This document shows, one piece after another, positions 7,227 through 11,813 of a stretch of DNA of 11,813 bases; within the stretch, counting starts at the first letter, position 1; each line of letters opens with the position of its first letter. The notes below the pieces were generated by a model. That model was given only the letters and a program-made list of their open reading frames with translations, ran no database searches and was not told the DNA's origin. The stretch lies in the NCBI GenBank assembly GCA_021825955.1, contig JAKAEH010000006.1:1-11813 (forward strand). Direction: 5' to 3'. The position numbers were made by a program, and so were the translations under genes. The stretch comes from a bacterium. GTDB taxonomy: Bacteria; Patescibacteria; Microgenomatia; Levybacterales; UBA12049.

Positions 7227-8090
7227 CTAAAAGCCAAGCCACCAGCTGTGATGCAATGGTTTTTTAGGCTTTCCAAAGCCCCTTGAAAGAAAGATTAGAA
7301 GTCGAGATTGGTAAATGAAAGTAAACTTCTCCGGCCAGATCTTTAAAATGAGTATAATAATTAGGATAAGGATTGGTAATCCAAGCCAAAGTGGTCCTAG
7401 GGCAAATGAACTGAAAAACTTAATAATCCTGTTTATAATACTTTGTATAAAGGCAATTATTTGTTCCCATAAAGACAAGGCCTTAAGTTTTATGGTTTTT
7501 GTCGGCGCGAGTGATTCTTTATTGTTATATACGGCCCTGGCATAGAGATTGTAATTTCCAGCCTTAAGATTTTTAATATGAAATACATAATAGCCGGTGC
7601 TGTCTGCTTTCGTAGTTAATTTCTGGCCGTTACTTAAATAAAGAGTAACTTCAGCTCCCGGCATAGTGTATCCAAAAGCCAAAGTTTCGCCTCCTTCGGC
7701 GATAACGGTTTTAGATAAACCAAGCGTCGGAGGCAAAAATATATTTGTTTTAGTCACATTTCCATGAGCAGGAGGATCATTAAAGCAAGTAAATGACTCA
7801 CCTAATCTTTTAAAGTCTATTGCTTCGAGGCAAAAAGAAGAAAATCCGTCTTTAATGAGTACTTGAGAGATGTAGAAATTACCGTTTGCGTCGGCAACAG
7901 TAGCTCTGACAAATACTCCGTCAATTGTTAAAACTACCGAAGCATAAGGCGAAATGTACCCAGAAAGATTAAGGTAATACTTCCCAACTTGAGCTTCAAC
8001 GGGAACTGTAAAAGCGGAAAAGACAATACTTTGCAAAACAAGATTGGATAGTATAACTATTAGAATTAGAATAGGCAGGATTTTTTTCAT
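7227..8090 (-). CDS. Exported two-domain beta-sandwich protein with C-terminal membrane anchor
   Basis: A 287-residue protein. The signal peptide is residues 1-33 with likely cleavage VEA|Q. Two domains follow that resemble Ig-like or carboxypeptidase-regulatory folds. The first, about 35-128, contains GYISPYASVVLTIDG and the turn VADANGNFYI. The second, about 130-205, contains GYTMPGAEVTLYLSNGQ and ADSTGYYVF...LKAGNYNLYARA. Cys residues in the first domain (SSFCLEA and FTCFND) could pair. An amphipathic stretch leads to a transmembrane helix at about 229-251, then a basic tail ending KKPLHHSWWLGF. The role is probably structural or adhesive at the cell surface, and I recognise no specific family. 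It is convergent with the cassette cluster and has its own promoter candidate, so it is probably a single-gene unit. The ATG at 8090 is followed by a run of seven A. Confidence 0.85.
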   Translation of the reverse strand: MKKILPILILIVILSNLVLQSIVFSAFTVPVEAQVGKYYLNLSGYISPYASVVLTIDGVFVRATVADANGNFYISQVLIKDGFSSFCLEAIDFKRLGESFTCFNDPPAHGNVTKTNIFLPPTLGLSKTVIAEGGETLAFGYTMPGAEVTLYLSNGQKLTTKADSTGYYVFHIKNLKAGNYNLYARAVYNNKESLAPTKTIKLKALSLWEQIIAFIQSIINRIIKFFSSFALGPLWLGLPILILIIILILKIWPEKFTFIYQSRLLIFLSRGFGKPKKPLHHSWWLGF

Positions 8091-8101
8091 CTCACAAAAT
8101 C

Positions 8102-8131
8102 ATTATGCCCAAACTTTCTCCGAAATTGCAA
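8102..8131 (-). promoter_or_regulatory. Candidate near-leaderless promoter for the 7227-8090 gene
   Basis: Read on the minus strand: a -35 box TTGCAA (8131-8126, 4/6), an 18-bp spacer and a -10 box CATAAT (8107-8102, 5/6). The predicted start near 8095 leaves about 5 nt before the ATG at 8090, with no room for a Shine-Dalgarno sequence. The geometry matches the leuS promoter candidate. Confidence 0.4.
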
Positions 8132-8375
8132 GTAAACATTACGATTGCTAACTATAGAACCTAAAACTACCTGTCGAAAAAACATTAAACAATAAAAGCT
8201 TGTCAAATCAATCCAAAATAAATTTTTAAATTTTTGTCACTTGCACAAATTAATCGCTAAAAAAGGATCAATATTTTATGTATTTATCGATTTCCTGTAA
8301 TAACTAAGTCCCTAATGAAAAACAGTAAAATGGCAAACAGTGTCAAAAGCGGACAACTTTGATTATAGGCTATTC

Positions 8376-8395
8376 GATATATATTGATATATTAT
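8376..8395 (+). repeat. Two GATATAT units in exact 10-bp phase
   Basis: GATATATATT (8376-8385) is followed directly by GATATATTAT (8386-8395). The unit GATATAT recurs at 10 bp, one helical turn. This could favour DNA curvature or a dimeric regulator, or be chance in AT-rich DNA. Confidence 0.5.
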
Positions 8396-8490
8396 GTATG
8401 TATTTATTTTATATGATTTTTAACTTTATTTTGTTTTCACAGCCTTAAGCCAATTTTATTTTCACAATCAAATTAATAATTTTAAATGCC

Positions 8491-8515
8491 TATCAAAAAA
8501 TATCAAAATGTATCA
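8491..8515 (+). repeat. Three TATCA units in exact 10-bp phase
   Basis: TATCA begins at 8491, 8501 and 8511, a strict 10-bp period: TATCAAAAAA, TATCAAAATG, TATCATTTAT. The array ends about 20 bp upstream of the TTGACA at 8536, the usual position for an activator site or UP-like element. No binding protein can be named. Confidence 0.55.
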
Positions 8516-8535
8516 TTTATAAATACTATAAGGCC

Positions 8536-8565
8536 TTGACAGTATATTTCAGATTTTCTTATTCT
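8536..8565 (+). promoter_or_regulatory. Candidate promoter for the leader ORF and giant fibre gene
   Basis: A perfect -35 TTGACA (8536-8541), an 18-bp spacer and a -10-like TATTCT (8560-8565, 4/6). Seven bases past the -10 is 8572, exactly the A of an ATG, so the transcript would be leaderless for the 31-codon ORF. Two full-consensus TATAAT hexamers further down (8608-8613 and 8617-8622) are alternative -10 elements but lack good -35 partners. Confidence 0.45.
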
Positions 8566-8571
8566 AATAGT

Positions 8572-8667
8572 ATGTTAGCAACTATCACTTTCAAGCTATA
8601 TAAACCGTATAATCTGTATAATCTTGAAGCTAAGAGAGACTTTTCACAAGAATTTATCAGTCGCTAG
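8572..8667 (+). CDS. Possible 31-codon leader peptide upstream of the fibre gene
   Basis: An ATG at 8572 opens a 31-codon frame ending in TAG at 8665-8667, 3 nt before the ATG of the giant gene and in the same frame. The peptide starts MLATITFKLYKPYNLYNLEA and ends FSQEFISR. The ATG coincides with the predicted transcription start. Because the fibre gene has no Shine-Dalgarno sequence, termination at this TAG could feed ribosomes to the ATG at 8671. The -YNLYNL- segment comes from the tandem GTATAATCT repeat. An ORF this short can arise by chance. Confidence 0.3.
   Translation: MLATITFKLYKPYNLYNLEAKRDFSQEFISR
8607..8624 (+). repeat. Tandem 9-bp repeat GTATAATCT x2, containing two TATAAT boxes
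   Basis: GTATAATCT is perfectly duplicated at 8607-8615 and 8616-8624. Each unit contains a consensus -10 hexamer. The pair is flanked by the inverted arms TTCAAG (8590-8595) and CTTGAA (8623-8628), which could form a weak stem in the leader RNA. Confidence 0.6.
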
Positions 8668-8670
8668 CAA

Positions 8671-11600
8671 ATGGATTTATTAAACGAGTTTAAAAATTAT
8701 TTATTTTCACAAGATGACCTGCCCGCAAAGGTTACAGTTAAAAACTATCTTTCGGACATAAATCATTTTGTTCGTTGGTATGAAAAAGAATTTAATAATT
8801 CTTTTAACCCCACCCTAGTTTCCTACCAGACAATTACTCACTACAAATTATCTAATGCCAATAGCTTTTCCCAAAGCTCCATGGACAGACATTTATCTTC
8901 GCTTCGAAAATTTTTTAAATTCTTAAAGCTTGAAGGCAAAATATCAGCTAACCCTTTCGTTTCTCCATTAGTAAGCTCCGAAGCTAAAGAAAGCGATCCT
9001 TGGCATTTAAAGGACTTTAAAAATTATCTTTATGTTTACAACGCATCGCATCTTACTATAAAAAACTATATCATTGACATTCGACAGTTCTTATCTTGGG
9101 CAGAAGATGTAACGAATTCAAACGAAATCTGGGATACAAAAGATAGAAATATTCTAAGCAAAATCGACAATAACCTTCTTGAAGAATATAAAAATAGGCT
9201 TATAAGTGAAGGTAATTTTTCTCCGACAACTGTTAACAGAAAGCTTTCTTCCCTTAGAAAATATCTAAGTTGGGCAGAGGCCGAAAATTATGTTTCAAAT
9301 ATAAATAGCAGCTTTTCCAATATCAGTCAAGGCGCTACGAGCACAAAAGCTGAGCTTAATAAATTATTTTCTCCTACTCTTGCCACAATTCCGCAAGCTG
9401 AACCTGAAGCAAAAATCCTAACGTATTCTAAATTTCCCCCTATCAGACTATTTCAAAAGATATCAAAGATAGGCATTTATACTTTTGACCAATTTCTAAC
9501 TTTTCCCTTTATAAAGGCAACAGAAAAAATCTCATATCTAACTTGGCTTGCAAAAGGCAAACCGGTATTTATGAAGATAAAAAGTTCTAAAGCAAAGATT
9601 TTCCAAAGCAAAGCTCCTGTTATTACACATAATCCCTTACGGATAACTAATGTTAAGAAGGAATTCTACGCTCCGCTTGAAGTATCTACAGCCTATTTTC
9701 CCAAATATAAAAAGATTTGGTTTAATCTTAGATATAGACGGCCAAAGTGGTATGCAGCCTATCATTCTTATCCCATTACCCACTATTTTCATTTTGCCAT
9801 TCTTACGATCTTTATGGCTGTTATCGGTTTTGGATTTTATCAGACCTTTTTCCAAAAACCTCAAACCGGGACACCGGCTTTAGCTGCTCTTCCCCAGTCT
9901 CCTATTCGCATACTCTCTTTTCAGGGAAGACTTACAGATAATCAAGATAATCCGATTTCAACCTCAAGCGCCCTAAGATTTGCAATCTATAACGCCCAAG
10001 CTCCAGCCTCGGGCTCGGCGCTTTTATGGCAGGAGGTTGACAGCGTAAGCCCGGATCAGGACGGAATTTTCTCTGTATTACTTGGTAATGCAGGCATGTG
10101 TCCCGTAGGCCAAACCAATCCGACCGGCCCCTGCGGTATTCCGCCATGGCTTTTTGCTTCCAATTCGGCGCTTTTTTTGGGTGTTTCGGTAAATACCACT
10201 CCTGAAATGACTCCGAGACAGCAACTGGCAACTGTTGCCTACGCTGCAAACTCAGAAACACTACAGGGACTTTTGCCCATAACCGGAGCAGGTGCAGGCA
10301 CATCTAATGTCGTTTTAGCCTTGGATTCTTCCGGGAACTTAACCATCGGAGGAACAGCTAATCCTACTTTTCAAGCCTCCGGCGGTCAATTTACAATCTC
10401 AGGACAACCTTTGCTTTTAACAACTAACGTCGGTTCCAATAACAACGTTCTCCTTTCTGCCGACGGATGGGGCAAAATCGCTATCAACAAACCATTAATG
10501 AGTACATCAAACAGTAACAATATATCGACTGCCGTTGGATCGGTGGAAGTAGATAGTTTATTTTCTGTTTTAGCTACCTCAAGCGGTCAATCAGCCGTTA
10601 CCATCAATCAAACAGGAGGAGGACCATTAATTAGCGCTTCACAAAGTGGAATTGCCAAATTCACTGTGGACGGCTCGGGAAACACTACAGTCGCAAGCGG
10701 AGCAGTTTATTCTGTAGGAACAGCTAACGGATTAAGTCTGACTAATGCTTGTGTAAACACCACCGGAGGAATTGTAACGGGAACTGGAACCTGTCCTACG
10801 CAAACCGGCACAAACTGGTGGAACGAATTGGCAGGAGCGCTTTCTCCCGTACGTACAACCGATGATCTTTTACTAGGTTCTACAGCCACTTCTTCTGCCC
10901 TTTTCTCCTACACAGGAATTAAAACAGGAAACACAATTGCTTCCGCTTCCGGAAACTTGATTGTTATGGCTAATACTGGATACGGAGGAAATGTCGGAAT
11001 TGGAACGACAAATCCAAACGCAAGTATTGATATTACTAAAACGATGCCAAGTGGATGGGTTTGGGCAAGAGCTCAAAACTTAAGCGCAAACGGAGCATCT
11101 GCTTTTTATGTTACCAACGAAACGGATACTGTTTATTGGAATTTTGTGTCCCACGGTTCCACATTTGCAGGAAATCTTTTCGGCGTAGCAAGAGCCAATA
11201 AACCGATGATGTACTCATCCGGAGGCGATTCTTATATCGGGACACTTACAAATAACAGTCTTAATTTTGGAACCAATAACGCAACTAACGTAACGATCTT
11301 AAGTGGCGGTAACGTTGGAATTGGAGCGACGAACCCACAGACAAAACTTCAAGTCTTAACAGCATCAGGTACTCCTTCTTCTGTACCAGCTGCAGGTACT
11401 TACGGGGGGGCTGCTATTTTCGGAGCTGACCTGGGCACTTACGGACTGTATGTTGGAACCATCACCAACGGGAACGGCTACATCCAAGCACAACGCGGAG
11501 ATACTGCAACGACGTATAACTTATTGCTCGAACCAAACGGCGGCAACGTCGGAATCGGCACCACCTCACCCACTGCCCCTTTGCATATTTCCGGGGCTTA

Positions 11601-11813
11601 CGGAGGAAATGCAGCTTTAATTGTCAACCAGCTAAACAGTGGGAATATAATTGCCGCTTCTGTCTCAGGTGCTACCAAGTTCGCTCTTACCAACGCCGGA
11701 GCCTTAAATCTTATCGGTGGACAGACTTCAGATATTGATACTCTAACCGCAACTACTTTAAAGATTGGACAAACTAACGCTACTACCATTACTCTCGGAA
11801 GAAGTACCCAAGG
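8671..11813 (+). CDS. Giant membrane-spanning fibre protein with two N-terminal recombinase-type SAM-like domains (3' end beyond window)
   Basis: The frame is open from ATG 8671 to the window end, at least 1047 codons with no stop; an in-frame TAG sits just upstream (8665-8667). Residues 1-96 and about 111-215 are two SAM-like core-binding domains of the tyrosine-recombinase type. They carry TVKNYLSDINHFVRW and SSLRKFFKFL in the first, TIKNYIIDIRQFLSW and VNRKLSSLRKYLSW in the second. No catalytic Arg/His/Tyr domain follows. Residues 216-370 form a Lys-rich linker ending in a basic patch (NLRYRRPKW), then one TM helix at about 373-394, predicting an inside N-terminus and an outside C-terminus. 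The ectodomain begins with a tail-fibre-associated domain (SFQGRLTD, 416-423, to EMTPRQQLATVAYAA, 512-526). It continues with beta-rich repeats including three GNVGIG[TA]T.P motifs and a G7 tract. An S74-type chaperone domain may lie past the edge. Role inferred: a surface fibre or adhesin linked to a DNA- or protein-binding cytoplasmic head. Confidence 0.88.
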   Translation, partial: MDLLNEFKNYLFSQDDLPAKVTVKNYLSDINHFVRWYEKEFNNSFNPTLVSYQTITHYKLSNANSFSQSSMDRHLSSLRKFFKFLKLEGKISANPFVSPLVSSEAKESDPWHLKDFKNYLYVYNASHLTIKNYIIDIRQFLSWAEDVTNSNEIWDTKDRNILSKIDNNLLEEYKNRLISEGNFSPTTVNRKLSSLRKYLSWAEAENYVSNINSSFSNISQGATSTKAELNKLFSPTLATIPQAEPEAKILTYSKFPPIRLFQKISKIGIYTFDQFLTFPFIKATEKISYLTWLAKGKPVFMKIKSSKAKIFQSKAPVITHNPLRITNVKKEFYAPLEVSTAYFPKYKKIWFNLRYRRPKWYAAYHSYPITHYFHFAILTIFMAVIGFGFYQTFFQKPQTGTPALAALPQSPIRILSFQGRLTDNQDNPISTSSALRFAIYNAQAPASGSALLWQEVDSVSPDQDGIFSVLLGNAGMCPVGQTNPTGPCGIPPWLFASNSALFLGVSVNTTPEMTPRQQLATVAYAANSETLQGLLPITGAGAGTSNVVLALDSSGNLTIGGTANPTFQASGGQFTISGQPLLLTTNVGSNNNVLLSADGWGKIAINKPLMSTSNSNNISTAVGSVEVDSLFSVLATSSGQSAVTINQTGGGPLISASQSGIAKFTVDGSGNTTVASGAVYSVGTANGLSLTNACVNTTGGIVTGTGTCPTQTGTNWWNELAGALSPVRTTDDLLLGSTATSSALFSYTGIKTGNTIASASGNLIVMANTGYGGNVGIGTTNPNASIDITKTMPSGWVWARAQNLSANGASAFYVTNETDTVYWNFVSHGSTFAGNLFGVARANKPMMYSSGGDSYIGTLTNNSLNFGTNNATNVTILSGGNVGIGATNPQTKLQVLTASGTPSSVPAAGTYGGAAIFGADLGTYGLYVGTITNGNGYIQAQRGDTATTYNLLLEPNGGNVGIGTTSPTAPLHISGAYGGNAALIVNQLNSGNIIAASVSGATKFALTNAGALNLIGGQTSDIDTLTATTLKIGQTNATTITLGRSTQ
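10987..11580 (+). repeat. Three GNVGIG(T/A)T.P fibre repeat motifs
   Basis: The protein motif GNVGIGTTNPNASIDI starts near 10987, GGNVGIGATNPQTKLQV near 11305 and GGNVGIGTTSPTAPLHI near 11539. Codons differ between copies, so the repeats are old or kept by protein-level selection. Such motifs are known from bacterial and phage tail-fibre-like proteins, often ahead of a C-terminal peptidase S74 intramolecular chaperone. Confidence 0.75.

Larger units (their letters stand above)
8091..8571. other. AT-rich intergenic regulatory interval without a convincing gene
   Basis: About 480 bp, very AT-rich, separating the divergent 7227-8090 gene from the leader of the giant fibre gene. I found no tRNA-like cloverleaf, no rRNA segment and no ORF beyond tiny chance frames. 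What it does hold: a minus-strand promoter candidate at its left end, two sets of 10-bp-phased short repeats (8376-8395 and 8491-8515), two TTTTCACA octamers 25 bp apart (8434-8441 and 8459-8466), and a plus-strand promoter candidate at its right end. It reads as an extended control region. Confidence 0.6.

Noticed and set aside
7230..7272. AAAGCC ... GGCTTT inverted repeat near the convergent gene ends as a bidirectional terminator
   Set aside because: The loop is about 31 nt, the arms are six bases and there is no proper U tract on either strand. The 19-nt gap between the genes itself has only a T6 run without a strong stem.
8315..8362. Tiny ORF MKNSKMANSVKSGQL in the intergenic region
   Set aside because: Fifteen codons in AT-rich DNA, with no promoter or ribosome-binding context. 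Expected by chance.
8665..8667. Reading the in-frame TAG as sense, which would extend the fibre protein upstream to 8572
   Set aside because: TAG is used as a normal stop by the 7227-8090 and 6200-7207 genes in this window, and there is no sign of a recoding structure.
8091..8670. CRISPR array, tRNA gene or insertion sequence in the repeat-containing intergenic region
   Set aside because: Repeats are only 5-11 bases with no spacer pattern, no cloverleaf could be folded, and there are no terminal inverted repeats or transposase frame.
8671..9315. Calling the N-terminal part a functional XerC/XerD or phage integrase
   Set aside because: Only core-binding-type domains are present. No Arg...His-x-x-Arg...Tyr catalytic domain follows; the frame runs into a linker, a TM helix and the fibre.

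Overview
The window looks like a surface-protein region from a small-genome, AT-rich, monoderm-type bacterium, most likely a member of the Candidate Phyla Radiation (Patescibacteria, Microgenomates-like). This placement is an inference. It rests on a compact 752-residue LeuRS, on secreted proteins ending in an 'AG[IL]YT...ATP[ST]F' pattern, on a huge fibre protein with QGRLTD and VGIGTT-type segments, and on start codons that mostly lack a Shine-Dalgarno sequence. TAA, TAG and TGA all end genes here, so the TGA=Gly code of Gracilibacteria/Absconditabacteria is excluded.

Layout. (1) leuS lies on the minus strand at 36-2294, with perhaps the first codons of a following gene at 1-25. (2) A 61-bp divergent promoter region separates it from a plus-strand cluster at 2356-7207. 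That cluster holds a polytopic membrane protein with a charged coiled-coil tail, followed by two copies of a two-gene cassette. Each cassette is a secreted beta-rich protein followed by a signal-peptide/Ig-like/C-terminal-TM protein: 2987-3724 with 3726-4715, and 4784-6196 with 6200-7207. The arrangement recalls the WxL-protein plus DUF916/DUF3324 surface complexes of Firmicutes. (3) A convergent minus-strand gene (7227-8090) encodes another exported, membrane-anchored protein with two beta-sandwich-like domains. (4) An AT-rich regulatory interval (8091-8670) carries helically phased short repeats, a good promoter candidate and a possible 31-codon leader ORF. (5) A very large plus-strand gene begins at 8671 and is still open at the window end (at least 1047 codons).

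The large gene is the most unusual item. Its first ~215 residues are two tandem SAM-like 'core-binding' domains of the kind found at the N-terminus of tyrosine recombinases (XerC/XerD/integrases). No catalytic R...HxxR...Y domain follows. Instead there is a basic linker, one transmembrane segment (about residues 373-394), and an ectodomain resembling phage tail-fibre or trimeric surface-fibre proteins. The predicted topology is a cytoplasmic DNA-binding-type module joined through the membrane to an extracellular fibre.

Taken together, every gene except leuS is predicted to be exported or membrane-bound, so this is a cell-envelope island. The two cassettes probably build wall- or membrane-anchored surface layers, and the fibre gene probably makes an adhesin or receptor. 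No homology search or structure prediction was possible, so family calls come from visible motifs only.
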